Below are positions 40,891 to 54,931 of a stretch of 64,000 nucleotides of DNA, piece after piece (position 1 is the first letter of the stretch; every line of letters begins with the position of its first letter). The stretch lies in NCBI GenBank assembly GCA_022822405.1, contig JAJEBT010000007.1, positions 1 through 64,000 on the forward strand, written 5' to 3'. The position numbers and the translations under genes were made by a program. Origin of the DNA: Alphaproteobacteria bacterium (GTDB taxonomy: Bacteria; Pseudomonadota; Alphaproteobacteria; MPNO01; UBA830). The notes below the pieces were generated by a model that saw nothing but the letters and a program-made list of their open reading frames with translations, had not been told where the DNA came from and ran no database searches.

Positions 40891-40923
40891 CTTGCCCAAC
40901 AAAATTAATTTTTGCTTGGCAAG
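40891..40923. promoter_or_regulatory. AT-rich imperfect palindrome (putative operator) immediately upstream of the NTase start
   Basis: CTTGCCCAACAAAATTAATTTTTGCTTGGCAAG, near-perfect inverted repeat. Confidence 0.65.
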
Positions 40924-40983
40924 CGTGCTCTGCAAAGCCCCTCAAAGCAACCAGGGCGGCGCATGACCCCCCGAAATCCATTA

Positions 40984-41014
40984 CTGCCCAACAAAAATAT
41001 TTTTTGATAGGCAG
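40984..41014. promoter_or_regulatory. Second copy of the AT-rich palindrome
   Basis: CTGCCCAACAAAAATATTTTTTGATAGGCAG; shares TGCCCAACAAAA with the first copy, 92 bp apart. Confidence 0.65.
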
Positions 41015-41342
41015 GCCTGCCCAGTCCCTGAGCAGCCGCAAATCGGACCCTTTTCATCCCGCCTGGTTATCGGGATGGTGATCGGCCGACATAAAGCTGT
41101 TGTTGAAATAGTCGGCCCCTGATGACGATAGGGTAGGCGATATGGGCCAGCGAGCTCGCGAGAGATGGGCAAGCCTCGACAGGGTCCGCAATCCTGCACG
41201 GAAGGCGCAAAGGAAACAGAGAAGCAACCGGAAGCGAAGAGCGTCGACCACGATTTCAGGCTGTGAGGCAAGACCGTCAATCGAGGCGGACTCCGCATGG
41301 AATACGATATAACTTGTATAATGTGACGAATTACGCTACTTT

Positions 41343-42152
41343 GTGAGTGTCATGTATGCATCTGCTGCACCGCGCGTCCGCAACGTCATCGCCGATCTTG
41401 CTGCCAGCGGCCGCTATCACTTTACCTCGTCCGAACTCCGTTCTGCTCTTGGGGTCTCCGAGGCGGCGGCGCGCCAGGCGCTGAGCCGCCTTGCGGCCAA
41501 GGGGGAGATCGCCAGCCCCGCGCGCGGGTTCTACGTCATCGTGCCGCCCGAGTACAGGCGGCTGGGCTGCCTGCCGGCTGATCAGTTCATCCCGGCGCTC
41601 ATGGAACAACGGAATGCCCCGTACTACGTGGGACTCCTCTCGGCTGCGCAATATCACGGCGCGGCCCATCATCGCCCGCAGGAACTCCAAGTAGTGGTGG
41701 AGAAGAACCGGCCCGTAATCGTTTGCGGCGCCGTCCGGGTCGCATTCGTCGCGCGCCGCAACCTCACTGCCGTGCCGGTCGAAAGCTACAACAATCCGCG
41801 TGGCACGGTCGTGGTCTCGACCGTGGAGGCGACGGCAGTCGATCTTGTCGGGTACATGCATCGCGCCGGAGGCGTTGACCGGGTCGCAGGCGTGCTTTCG
41901 GAACTCGGCGAAGACATGGACCCGAAGCGTCTCGTCGAGGCTTCGCAGACCGCATCGGTGCTCTGGGCGCAACGTCTCGGCTATCTCCTGGAGCAGGTCG
42001 GAGCCGGAGACAGGGTGGTGTTGCTCAAGGAACATGTGCGACAACGTGCGCGCAACTACACGAAGCTCCTGCCTGGCGCGAATGCCGTGGGTGCACTGCA
42101 GTCGAAGGGCTGGCGGCTGTTGGTGAACGCAAGCATCGAGGCGGACGCGTGA
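41343..42152 (+). CDS. AbiEi-type antitoxin / transcriptional regulator
   Basis: FTSSELRSALGVSEAAARQALSRLAAKGEIASPARGFYVIVPPEYR...PYYVGLLSAAQYHGAAHHRPQELQVV; TATAAT at 41317-41322. Confidence 0.92.
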   Translation: MSVMYASAAPRVRNVIADLAASGRYHFTSSELRSALGVSEAAARQALSRLAAKGEIASPARGFYVIVPPEYRRLGCLPADQFIPALMEQRNAPYYVGLLSAAQYHGAAHHRPQELQVVVEKNRPVIVCGAVRVAFVARRNLTAVPVESYNNPRGTVVVSTVEATAVDLVGYMHRAGGVDRVAGVLSELGEDMDPKRLVEASQTASVLWAQRLGYLLEQVGAGDRVVLLKEHVRQRARNYTKLLPGANAVGALQSKGWRLLVNASIEADA

Positions 42153-42970
42153 TCCCGCGCGACTACATCACCCAGTGGCGGGAGCGGGCGCCGTGGAGCG
42201 AGGACTTCCAGGTCGAGCAGGACCTAGTCATCAGCCGCGCCCTGGTCGAGATATTCTCTGATCCTGTGCTTGCCGGAGCGCTGGCCTTCCGGGGAGGCAC
42301 CGCGCTCTACAAGCTCTACCTGACGCCGCCCGCACGGTATTCCGAGGATATCGATCTGGTCCAGGTAGAGCCTGAGCCAGCCGGCCCGATGATGGACGCC
42401 TTGCGAAATGCGCTCGATCCTTGGCTTGGCCGCGCACAATGGAAGCAGTCGCAGGGCCGGGTGACGTTCGCCTACCGGTTCCTGTCGGAGGGCGTGCCGA
42501 CGATCCGGTTGCGCCTAAAGGTCGAGATCAATACCCGCGAGCATCTTGCAGTGCTGGGTTTCAGCAAACGCCCGTTCTCGGTCGAATCGCGGTGGTATTC
42601 CGGGCAGGCCGATATCGCGACCTTCGAGCTCGACGAACTTCTGGCGACCAAGATGCGAGCGCTCTATCAGCGCCGAAAGGGCCGGGACCTGTTTGATCTG
42701 GCGATTGGGTTGGCGGACGGAGGGAGCGATGCGAGACATATCGCGGCGGCATTCCAAAAATACATGGACCGTGAGGGCGGTCCGATCACTCGCGCGATGT
42801 TCGAGCGGAACCTGGCGGGAAAGATCGGCGACGCCCAGTTCAATGCCGACATGGGCGCCCTGCTCAGGCCAGGGTTCACGTGGCATCCAGAAGAAGCTGC
42901 GCGAACGGTATCCGAGCAGCTGATCTCGCTCCTTCCGGGCGAGCCGTGGAAGAGGGAGACGGATGGCTGA
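42149..42970 (+). CDS. AbiEii-type nucleotidyltransferase toxin
   Basis: LAFRGGTALYKLYLTPPARYSEDIDLVQ; LLATKMRALYQRRKGRDLFDLAIGL; start overlaps AbiEi stop. Confidence 0.94.
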   Translation: MIPRDYITQWRERAPWSEDFQVEQDLVISRALVEIFSDPVLAGALAFRGGTALYKLYLTPPARYSEDIDLVQVEPEPAGPMMDALRNALDPWLGRAQWKQSQGRVTFAYRFLSEGVPTIRLRLKVEINTREHLAVLGFSKRPFSVESRWYSGQADIATFELDELLATKMRALYQRRKGRDLFDLAIGLADGGSDARHIAAAFQKYMDREGGPITRAMFERNLAGKIGDAQFNADMGALLRPGFTWHPEEAARTVSEQLISLLPGEPWKRETDG

Positions 42971-43132
42971 CAAGACAATGCGGTGACGCAGCGTCAGGGT
43001 TTCTGCTCTTCCGAGCCAGAGACCCGGTCCCTTCGTCCGGGCACCGGATTCAATTGTCGCGTTGATCCATGGACGGTGTAGGGAACCGTACCGAAACCAT
43101 TCCACAGCCCCGGGCTGCCTGCTCCTCCCGGA

Positions 43133-46888
<3,756 letters not shown>

Positions 46889-47436
46889 GCCCTGCCTCCA
46901 TTGCCCGCCACACGAAAATACCCGCCGCAGCTTGCGCCGGACGGGCCTGACGCTTTAGCCGCATTTGTAGAGCGCCCAGCAAGCTGTCGCTCAAATCGGC
47001 GCTATGGGGTGCATAGTGGATCAGACCCGGAAAGCGGTCAAGAACAGGGACGTCGGTTGGAGACGCCGGCCAGGGCCGATCGGGCGGCATGCCATTCGCC
47101 CCCGTGGCAATGCCGATCCACGCGAGGGTGCAGCGCTCGAAACCACCTTCCGGATTGACGTACTCGCGTTCCATTGGCGCTCTGCCCGACGGCAGGCACG
47201 ATCACCGCAGCGGACAGCCGGCGGACGACGAGCCGCGGAACCGGCCGGGCAGGCGGGTCGGGCAGCAGTGAAACCCCGAAGCGATGCCGGAAAGGATCAT
47301 CGATCGGACCGATACAGGAGCCGTGGCGCAGCGGCAGACCTGCCTGAATTTCCTCGCGAAAATCAGGTTGCTGAATTGCCCCAAACCCGATCCCGAACGG
47401 AACCGGCGCCGCGCGGGGCGGCGTGGGCGTCTCCGT

Positions 47437-47634
47437 TCAGGCCTCCGGGGAGAAGAGCAGACCCGTCAGACCGGGTTCCGACGTCTCCTGCATCTCCCGC
47501 CATTGCCCGATCGGCAGGAGCACGGCCGTCTCCACGCCGTGCCTGGTCACGATCTGCGGCCCGTCCCTGACGCACGCGTCAAGGAACTCGCCGAACCGGG
47601 CGCCCGCCTCATGCGCCTGCCATATCCCGCCCAT
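47437..47634 (-). CDS. Phd/YefM-type antitoxin without recognisable adjacent toxin
   Basis: MGGIWQAHEAGARFGEFLDACVRDGPQIVTRHGVETAVLLPIGQWREMQ. Confidence 0.82.
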   Translation of the reverse strand: MGGIWQAHEAGARFGEFLDACVRDGPQIVTRHGVETAVLLPIGQWREMQETSEPGLTGLLFSPEA

Positions 47635-47803
47635 CTTTCCTCCATGCCGATGTTCCGGCCATCCATATGACGGTCGGCCGCCAGTGGCAAGTCCGGCACT
47701 GCGCTCCTGTCCGTGCTTTCCGTTGATGCGGGGCGGAAGCCGGGCCACGTGGACGCAACCGGTGAATTTGCCCGGCTCTCGCGACCTGTGCTATGAGCCG
47801 CCG

Positions 47804-49135
47804 ATGATCGGGGAACCTTCATCTCCCGAGGGGTCGCGTGCGGCGCGCGTCGCCTGGTGCCTCTATGACTGGGCCAACTCGGCTTTTCCCACCGTCATCG
47901 TCACCTTTGTGTTTCCCCATTATTTCGTGCAGAGCATCGTCGGAGACAAGATCTCCGGGACGGCGCAGTGGGGCTACGCGGTTTCGATCTCTGGGGTCCT
48001 GATCGCGCTTCTCGCGCCGATCCTGGGATCGATCGCCGACAGTTCAGGGCGCCGCAAGCCGTGGCTCGCGGCATTCACCGTCGTGACCGTGGCCTCTGCC
48101 GGCCTCCTCTGGTTCGCCTTTCCGGACCCCTCCTTCGCACTGATCGCACTGATCCTGTTCGTCATCGGCAATGTCGCCTTCGAACTGGGGCAGGCCTTCT
48201 ACAACGCGATCCTGCCGGACATCACGCCCAAGGACCGGATCGGGCGTGTCTCGGGATGGGGTTGGGGGCTCGGCTATGCCGGAGGTCTCTGCTCCCTGGT
48301 GGTCCTGCTGTTCGGCTTCGTCCTACCGGGCACGGGTGCCGCCGAATTCATCTCGAAGACCCCGCTGTCCTTCATCCTGCCCGACGCCCCGCTGTTCGGT
48401 CTCACCACGGAGTCCCTGGAAACGCAGCGGGTGATGGGACCGTTCGTCGCGGTCTGGTTCGCCGTCTTCTGCCTGCCGCTGTTCCTGTTCGTCCCCGACG
48501 GGCAGGCAAGCGCGCGCGGCTGGTGGCTGACGGTGCGCGACGGCATTTCGACTCTCGTGTCCACGATCCGGCGGGTCCGCGAATATCGCAACGTGGCCTG
48601 GTTCCTCCTCTCGCGCCTGTTCTATGTCGACGGCATGAACACGCTCTTCGCTTTCGGCGGGGTCTATGCCGGCCAGGCTTTCGGCATGTCGGCGCTGGAT
48701 ATCCTGCTGTTCGGGATCGCGATCAACGTCACGGCCGGCCTCGGCGCCGCCGGCTTCGCCTGGATAGACGATTACCTCGGCTCGAAAACCACGATCGCGC
48801 TCGCGCTGGCCGGGCTGATGGTCTTCGGGATTCCGGCGCTGATGGCCGATTCGCTGCTCTGGTTCCTGATCTTCGCCGTGCCGCTCGGCCTGTTCGTCGG
48901 ACCGGCGCAAGCAGCAAGCCGGTCGCTGATGGCCCACCTGGCGCCGCGCGAGTACGGTACCGAGATGTTCGGCCTGTTCGCGTTCTCCGGCCGGGCCACC
49001 GCCTATGTGGGACCGTTCGTGCTTGCAACCGTCACCGCGCTCACGCAGTCGCAGAGCATCGGCATGTCGACGATCTTCGTGTTCCTCACGATCGGCCTCG
49101 TGATCCTGGTCTGGAAGGTCCGGCCGTCCGGCTGA
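47804..49135 (+). CDS. UMF1-family MFS transporter
   Basis: WCLYDWANSAFPTVIVTFVFPHYF...AFYNAILPDITPKDRIGRVSGWGWGLGYAGG typical of UMF1/Atg22-like. Confidence 0.93.
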   Translation: MIGEPSSPEGSRAARVAWCLYDWANSAFPTVIVTFVFPHYFVQSIVGDKISGTAQWGYAVSISGVLIALLAPILGSIADSSGRRKPWLAAFTVVTVASAGLLWFAFPDPSFALIALILFVIGNVAFELGQAFYNAILPDITPKDRIGRVSGWGWGLGYAGGLCSLVVLLFGFVLPGTGAAEFISKTPLSFILPDAPLFGLTTESLETQRVMGPFVAVWFAVFCLPLFLFVPDGQASARGWWLTVRDGISTLVSTIRRVREYRNVAWFLLSRLFYVDGMNTLFAFGGVYAGQAFGMSALDILLFGIAINVTAGLGAAGFAWIDDYLGSKTTIALALAGLMVFGIPALMADSLLWFLIFAVPLGLFVGPAQAASRSLMAHLAPREYGTEMFGLFAFSGRATAYVGPFVLATVTALTQSQSIGMSTIFVFLTIGLVILVWKVRPSG

Positions 49136-49156
49136 GCCTCCCTCCGGCGTCTCCGC

Positions 49157-50728
49157 TCAGTGCCGGAAATGCCGCTGGCCGGTGAACACCATTGCCAGAT
49201 CGCGCGCGTCGGCGGCGGCGATGACCTCCTCGTCGCGTATCGACCCTCCGGGCTGGATGACCGCGCTGACGCCGGCCGCCGCCGCCGAGACCAGCCCGTC
49301 GGCAAACGGAAAGAAGGCGTCTGACGCAACCACCGGAGGCGCGTCCGCGCCAGCCTCGGCAAGGCCGGCCTGTTCGTATTTCCAGGCAGCAATACGGGCC
49401 GAATCGACCCGGCTCATCTGGCCGGCGCCTATGCCCACGGTCGCGCCGCCCCGCGCATAGACGATCGCGTTCGACTGCACGTGCTTGGCCACCGTGAAGG
49501 CGAACAACAGGTCGGCGATCTCGCGATCCGTCGGCGCCCGCCGCGTCACCACCTGGAGATCCTCGGCGCGAACGCGTCCGGTGTCGCGGTCCTGCAGCAG
49601 AAAACCGCCCGACAGCGCCTTGACCCTGCGCCCGGGAGCGCGCGGATCGGGCATCCCGCCGGTCTCGAGAAGACGCAGGTTCTTCTTCGCCGCCAGGACC
49701 GACACGGCGCCAGGCTCGACCGCGGGCGCGATGACGACTTCGAGAAACAGGTCGGCCAGCGCTGCGGCGATCCCGGCATCGAGAGGGCGATTGACGGCAA
49801 CGATGCCGCCGAAGGCGCTGACCGGATCGCATTTGAGCGCCGCGTCCCAGGCGTCGGCGAGCGTGTCGTCGACCGCCACGCCGCAGGGATTGGCATGCTT
49901 GATTATGGCGACGGCGGGCCGGTCGAATTCGGCCGCCAGCGCGAGCGCGGCGTCGGTGTCGTTGAGGTTGTTGTAGGACAATTCCCGGCCCTGGAGCTGG
50001 CGCGCCGTGGCAAGCCCGGGAGAGGTCTCTCCCATCGCATAGAATGCGGCTTCCTGGTGCGGATTTTCGCCATAGCGCAACGTCTGGCGGCGGGTGCCGG
50101 CAACGACATGGCGGCGGGGGAACGCCGCACCGTCCTGCCGCGCCAGCCACTGCGCGATGGCGGCGTCATAGGCCGCCGTGCGGGCATAGGCGATGGCGGC
50201 GAGGCGGCGGCGGAGTTCGTCGCCGGCGCCGCCGTGCGCGCGGAGATCGTCCATCACGGCCGCGTAGTCGTCGGGATCGGTCACCACCGCAACGCTGTCA
50301 TGGTTCTTGGCGGCAGCCCGGATCAGGGCCGGGCCACCGATATCGATGTTTTCGACGCAGTCGGCAAATTCTCCGCCGGCGTTCACGGTTTCCTCGAACG
50401 GGTAGAGATTGACCGCAACGAGATCGATCGGCGCGATGCCGTGATCCTCCATCGCGCCGACATGGGCGGCATCGTCACGGCGCGCGAGAATGCCGCCATG
50501 AATGGTCGGATGCAGAGTCTTGACGCGGCCGTCCATGATTTCGGGGAATCCGGTGTGATCGCTGACCTCGACCACGTCGACGCCCGCTTCGCGAAGCGCC
50601 TGCGCGGTGCCGCCGGTCGAGAGAATCTCGACGCCGGACTGGTCGAGAAACCTCGCGAACTCCAGGAGTCCGGTCTTGTCGGACACCGATATGAGCGCCC
50701 GCCGCACGGCGCGGTACTGCTCGGTCAT
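49157..50728 (-). CDS. purH: Bifunctional AICAR formyltransferase/IMP cyclohydrolase
   Basis: [73 protein letters not shown]. Confidence 0.98.
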   Translation of the reverse strand: MTEQYRAVRRALISVSDKTGLLEFARFLDQSGVEILSTGGTAQALREAGVDVVEVSDHTGFPEIMDGRVKTLHPTIHGGILARRDDAAHVGAMEDHGIAPIDLVAVNLYPFEETVNAGGEFADCVENIDIGGPALIRAAAKNHDSVAVVTDPDDYAAVMDDLRAHGGAGDELRRRLAAIAYARTAAYDAAIAQWLARQDGAAFPRRHVVAGTRRQTLRYGENPHQEAAFYAMGETSPGLATARQLQGRELSYNNLNDTDAALALAAEFDRPAVAIIKHANPCGVAVDDTLADAWDAALKCDPVSAFGGIVAVNRPLDAGIAAALADLFLEVVIAPAVEPGAVSVLAAKKNLRLLETGGMPDPRAPGRRVKALSGGFLLQDRDTGRVRAEDLQVVTRRAPTDREIADLLFAFTVAKHVQSNAIVYARGGATVGIGAGQMSRVDSARIAAWKYEQAGLAEAGADAPPVVASDAFFPFADGLVSAAAAGVSAVIQPGGSIRDEEVIAAADARDLAMVFTGQRHFRH

Positions 50729-50903
50729 TGCACTTTCTCCGGGATCCGGTTCCGTGAACAGGCCAGAAGGCCGGGCCGGAACCGCAGGGCCTTATCCGGG
50801 GGCGCGGCTACCGTACAGGGAAGCTCGTGTGCGGGAAAGAGTCGCCCACCGCACCGTTCCGATCCGGTTTCACCGGTTCCGGGCGCGGCCGATGTGCAGC
50901 CGT

Positions 50904-52589
50904 TCACCGCACCAGTTCGGCGAGGGACCATTTCACGACAGCACTGCCGTTCCGGGTCGTGCCGCTGATGACGACCTGCTCGGACCGCCGGGCGTTTCCA
51001 GGGCTGCCGAGATAGATGCTCTCCTCAAGGCTCGCAGTTCCGCCGTTACAGAGCAGTCGCCAGCCGACGCGGTTCGGAAGCTGCAGAAGCACCGAGGTTC
51101 CGTTGCGAAGAATTGATGCGCGGACCAACGGATGGAGATGGAACCTGATGTCGAACCCGTGGTCGCCGGTGCCGGTAAGCTTGTCCTCTCCGCGAAGCTC
51201 GGTTCCGTGTGCCGTCATGTAAAGGCGACGGTGATGCGTGAGCCCATACGTCCGCACGTAGCCGTCGTGGCTCATCTCGATCCAAGTCTCGCCATCCCCT
51301 TCATGGCGCTTGCAGATCACCGCGCTCGGAACGTCTCCCAAGGTTCCATCGCTCCGGATCACCGAGGAATTGGTGTTCTCGACGACGAGCGTGGAATGCG
51401 CGGCGGTCGTTCTCAGGAATTGCTCCCAGCTGTAGTCGGCGCGGTCGGCGCCACCGCAATTGACGACGATGCGCTGTCTGGCAGTGCTGAACTCGAAGGC
51501 GAACGTGCCGGCGACGCCGCTGGCCGGCGGTCCGCAATCGACGATGAGCCGGTTCCGGTCCGCCCGGATCCGTTCGAATCCCGTGCTCCGCGCCGACAGG
51601 AATTTCGGTGCCCGGGCGCCAGCGCGCTTGAGAAGCCGCGCGAGCGCGAGCGGATCGCCCTCGCTCGCCCCGTTGAACAACGCCAGGCCGCCGTCGCCAT
51701 GCCGAAAGAATGCCGCCATGGCGGCAACCCGCCGGATCAGGTCCCGCAACTCGTCGGGCACCGCAAGCTCGGCGTCCCGCACCGCGTCACGGATCTCGAC
51801 CAGCACCTGCAGCGCCTCGAACTGGGTTTCGGGATTCCGGCGGACATGGCCGCCGTCGGGAAGGAACTGCATTTCGCAGGTCCTGATGATCTGCTGCAGA
51901 AGTCCCGGGATTTCGCGGATGCCGCCCGGGAGGCAGAGCGCCCCGTAGAGCAGCGCCTTGAGGACGAGGAGACGGTCCAGATCATGCAGGAGAAAGGGGC
52001 GGGCGCGGCGCAGATGGCGAACCTGCCGGGCGAGGCTGTCGAGAAACAGCGATGGAAAGCGATCGTCCCGGTCTGCCGCAACGAAATCGGCGTGCATCAG
52101 CCAGTTGCAGATACGCCGCGACAGGATGTCGGGACGCCAGGAGACCGGATGCCATCTGGAGTTCCAGCGTATCCACGTCTCGATCAGCGCCCCGGCGCTG
52201 TTGCGGGCTGCCGGCGTGCCAACGGCGTGAAGGTCCCGGAGCCAGTCGAAGCCATGATACTCGACGAACAGCGCCCGGTTGCGGCCCACCCCTGTCCCGT
52301 GGACGCGGGGTTTCCCGTTGACGATGTCCAGAAACCGGGCGCGGCCGCCGAGAATAGCCTGCCCGTTTCGCGGGTTCCCGGCCCTGTCGTCATGCGGAAT
52401 GAAGAGAATCCTGCGGGGTATCGCCCCTCTGAGCGAGTATCCGTAGAACAGTCCGCGGAACCAGACCCGGGCAACCCAGTAGGCAAAACCGCGCGCGGTG
52501 TCGTGCAGGGGACTTGATGTTGCGAAAGCGCGCGGGCCGCGGCGGCGCGCGGGGACTCGGAGTTTCCGGACCTTGGCGCCCTCGCTCAT
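50904..52589 (-). CDS. Heparinase II/III family protein
   Basis: Downstream of rpe; [33 protein letters not shown]...[34 protein letters not shown] at 52589. Confidence 0.9.
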   Translation of the reverse strand: MSEGAKVRKLRVPARRRGPRAFATSSPLHDTARGFAYWVARVWFRGLFYGYSLRGAIPRRILFIPHDDRAGNPRNGQAILGGRARFLDIVNGKPRVHGTGVGRNRALFVEYHGFDWLRDLHAVGTPAARNSAGALIETWIRWNSRWHPVSWRPDILSRRICNWLMHADFVAADRDDRFPSLFLDSLARQVRHLRRARPFLLHDLDRLLVLKALLYGALCLPGGIREIPGLLQQIIRTCEMQFLPDGGHVRRNPETQFEALQVLVEIRDAVRDAELAVPDELRDLIRRVAAMAAFFRHGDGGLALFNGASEGDPLALARLLKRAGARAPKFLSARSTGFERIRADRNRLIVDCGPPASGVAGTFAFEFSTARQRIVVNCGGADRADYSWEQFLRTTAAHSTLVVENTNSSVIRSDGTLGDVPSAVICKRHEGDGETWIEMSHDGYVRTYGLTHHRRLYMTAHGTELRGEDKLTGTGDHGFDIRFHLHPLVRASILRNGTSVLLQLPNRVGWRLLCNGGTASLEESIYLGSPGNARRSEQVVISGTTRNGSAVVKWSLAELVR

Positions 52590-53260
52590 CCGCGACCGCG
52601 AAGCTCGCGAATGTTGTCTGCGTACCTCTCCGGGCCGCCACCGAATACCGCAGTGCCGGCGACCAGGACATCGGCGCCGGCCTCCAGCGCAAGGGATGCC
52701 GTGCGGCCGTTGATGCCGCCGTCGACCTCGAGGTCGATCTGCCGGCCGGATCCGTCGATCGCGTCCCGCAGGGCACGAATCTTGGCGAGCACGCCGGAAA
52801 TGAACGCCTGGCCGCCGAAGCCCGGATTGACGCTCATCACCAGCACCAGATCCACCTCGTCGAGTACCTCGATGGCCGCGGCAACCGGTGTTGCCGGATT
52901 GATCGAGACGCCGGCCTTCTTGCCGCACGCCTTGATGCTCTGGATGGTCCGGTGCAGGTGGGGCCCGGCCTCGGGGTGGACGGTGATGATGTCAGCACCC
53001 GCTTCGGCGAAGGCCTCGATATGGGGGTCAACCGGCGAAATCATCAGGTGGACGTCGAAGGTGAGGTCGCTGCAGGGCCGAAGCGCACCTATCACGGCGG
53101 GGCCTATCGTGAGGTTGGGCACGAAATGCCCGTCCATGACGTCGATATGGATGTAGTCGGCGCCGGCGGCCGTCACCGCGCGCACCTCCTCGCCCAGCGC
53201 GGCGAAATCGGCTGCAAGGATGGACGGTGCGATGCGGGGCGGCTGTTTCACGGTCTTCAC
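52586..53260 (-). CDS. rpe: Ribulose-phosphate 3-epimerase
   Basis: [45 protein letters not shown]. Confidence 0.97.
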   Translation of the reverse strand: MKTVKQPPRIAPSILAADFAALGEEVRAVTAAGADYIHIDVMDGHFVPNLTIGPAVIGALRPCSDLTFDVHLMISPVDPHIEAFAEAGADIITVHPEAGPHLHRTIQSIKACGKKAGVSINPATPVAAAIEVLDEVDLVLVMSVNPGFGGQAFISGVLAKIRALRDAIDGSGRQIDLEVDGGINGRTASLALEAGADVLVAGTAVFGGGPERYADNIRELRGRG

Positions 53261-53522
53261 GATCGATCCGGATGGCTTGGTGGTCGCCGTTTCGCATCGG
53301 CAGGAGGCCGGACGAAGCGGCCCAAAGAGTTTTTAGGTATCAGCTTGCCGCCGCGCCGGCAAGCTCGGGGAAAAGACCCTCCCGAATCTTGGACATTCCC
53401 GTGCCCGGCGCCTGAAGGCGCTCCCCGCTGCGCGGGCATACCGAAACGCCGTACCGAAAAACCCTTCGCGAGCTCGTTCTGCATCGACAACGGATGCCGG
53501 GAAACTGCACTCGGGGGACGGG

Positions 53523-54818
53523 CTACGCCGCCTTCCTGAGCCGGCTGACGAAGAAACCGTCCATCCCCCCGCGATCCGCGATGTCGCTCGGCAGGGTCCG
53601 GACGTCCCCGGCATCCGAGATCCGGACCGGGAGCCCTTCAAGCTCGGCGCGACCGACCGGATCGCGCCCGAGGCCGGCGCCCTCGCCAAAGGCCGCCTCC
53701 ACGATCCTGCTGCCCTCCTCCACCTCGAGCGAACAGACGCTGTAGACGACGATGCCGCCCGGCGCGGCAAGCGCCGATGCCGCCCCGAGAAGGCGCGCCT
53801 GGATTCGGGCAAGGCGTTCGACCTCCGCGCGCGTCCGGACAAGCGGTATGTCGGGATGGCGCCGGATGGTCCCGGTCGCGCTGCAGGGCGCATCGACGAG
53901 CACGGCGTCGAACGGGTGCGGCACCGTCCAGTCGGTGGCGTCCGCCGCCACGAGCTGCGCCGACAGCCCGAGCCTTGCAAGGTTCTCCGCGACAAGCTGC
54001 AGCCGCTCTGGCGACATGTCGACCGCCGTCACGTCGAAACCGGCGGCAGCCAGTTGTGCCGTCTTTCCGCCGGGCGCCGCGCACATGTCCAGAACCCGCG
54101 CGCCCGGGGCGACGTTTCGCGCCAGCAGCCGCGCGGGCAGCGTGGCAGCGACATCCTGGACCCACCAGGCGCCGTCCGCGTAACCGTCCAGTTCCGAAAC
54201 CGTTCCGCCGCTCCGGATCCGGACAGAATCCGCCCAGAGATGCTCGCCCCCGAGCCGCTCTGCCCAGACCGCCGGATCCCTCCTGACCGTCAGATCGAGT
54301 GGAGGGGGTGCCAGGTGGGCGGCCGCGATCTCCGCCGCGGCGTCGTCCCCGTAGGCTGCCGTCCACGACCGGCGCAGCCAGTCCGGCACGTTGAGCGACG
54401 GTGGATGGCGGGCGAGCAGCCGGTCGCGATCCCCGCGCGCTATACGCCGCAGGACGGCATTCACGACCCCGGAGAACTTCTCCGGGCCGTGGCGGCGCGC
54501 CAGCGCTACCGAGGTGTCGACGGCGGCATGCGTCCGGGTGTCGAGAAACAGGAGCTGGCAGAGGCCGAGGCGCAACGCCATGCGGGCGCCCTCCCCGGAT
54601 CGCGGCAGCGGCCGGTCGAGGCAGGACCCGATGATCGAATCGATCTGCCCGAGCCGGCGCAGCACGGTCGCCGCCAGATTGCGCGCGAAGGCGCGGTCGC
54701 GGGCGTCGAGCCGGGCGAGCCGCGATTCCGTCCGCAACACGTCATCGAGGATGCTGCCGCCGGAAAGCACCTGTCCCAGCACGGCCGCCGCTGCCTCCCG
54801 AGGCGCAAGGCCGGTCAT
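53523..54818 (-). CDS. rsmB: 16S rRNA m5C methyltransferase (RsmB/NOL1-NOP2-Sun family)
   Basis: NusB-like N-terminus; VLDMCAAPGGKTAQLAA...VLVDAPCSATGTIRRHPDI. Confidence 0.93.
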   Translation of the reverse strand: MTGLAPREAAAAVLGQVLSGGSILDDVLRTESRLARLDARDRAFARNLAATVLRRLGQIDSIIGSCLDRPLPRSGEGARMALRLGLCQLLFLDTRTHAAVDTSVALARRHGPEKFSGVVNAVLRRIARGDRDRLLARHPPSLNVPDWLRRSWTAAYGDDAAAEIAAAHLAPPPLDLTVRRDPAVWAERLGGEHLWADSVRIRSGGTVSELDGYADGAWWVQDVAATLPARLLARNVAPGARVLDMCAAPGGKTAQLAAAGFDVTAVDMSPERLQLVAENLARLGLSAQLVAADATDWTVPHPFDAVLVDAPCSATGTIRRHPDIPLVRTRAEVERLARIQARLLGAASALAAPGGIVVYSVCSLEVEEGSRIVEAAFGEGAGLGRDPVGRAELEGLPVRISDAGDVRTLPSDIADRGGMDGFFVSRLRKAA

Positions 54819-54931
54819 CGGCCGGCCCGGCCGGACATGGCCGCCGCGGCATCGGGGAGCGTCATGCGGGCGGTCGCTTCATCGCGGGAGGGGTGCACCA
54901 CCGGCGGGCGGCCGTGGCGCGGCGGGATCCG

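Noticed and set aside
42975-43130. Possible tRNA in the gap between abiEii and metH
   Set aside because: Local stems exist, but no T-loop GGTTCRA with an acceptor/anticodon arrangement could be assembled.
46889-47110. Possible cobalamin riboswitch upstream of metH
   Set aside because: No B12-box-like GCCACTG core seen on the relevant strand; cannot be supported without a covariance search.
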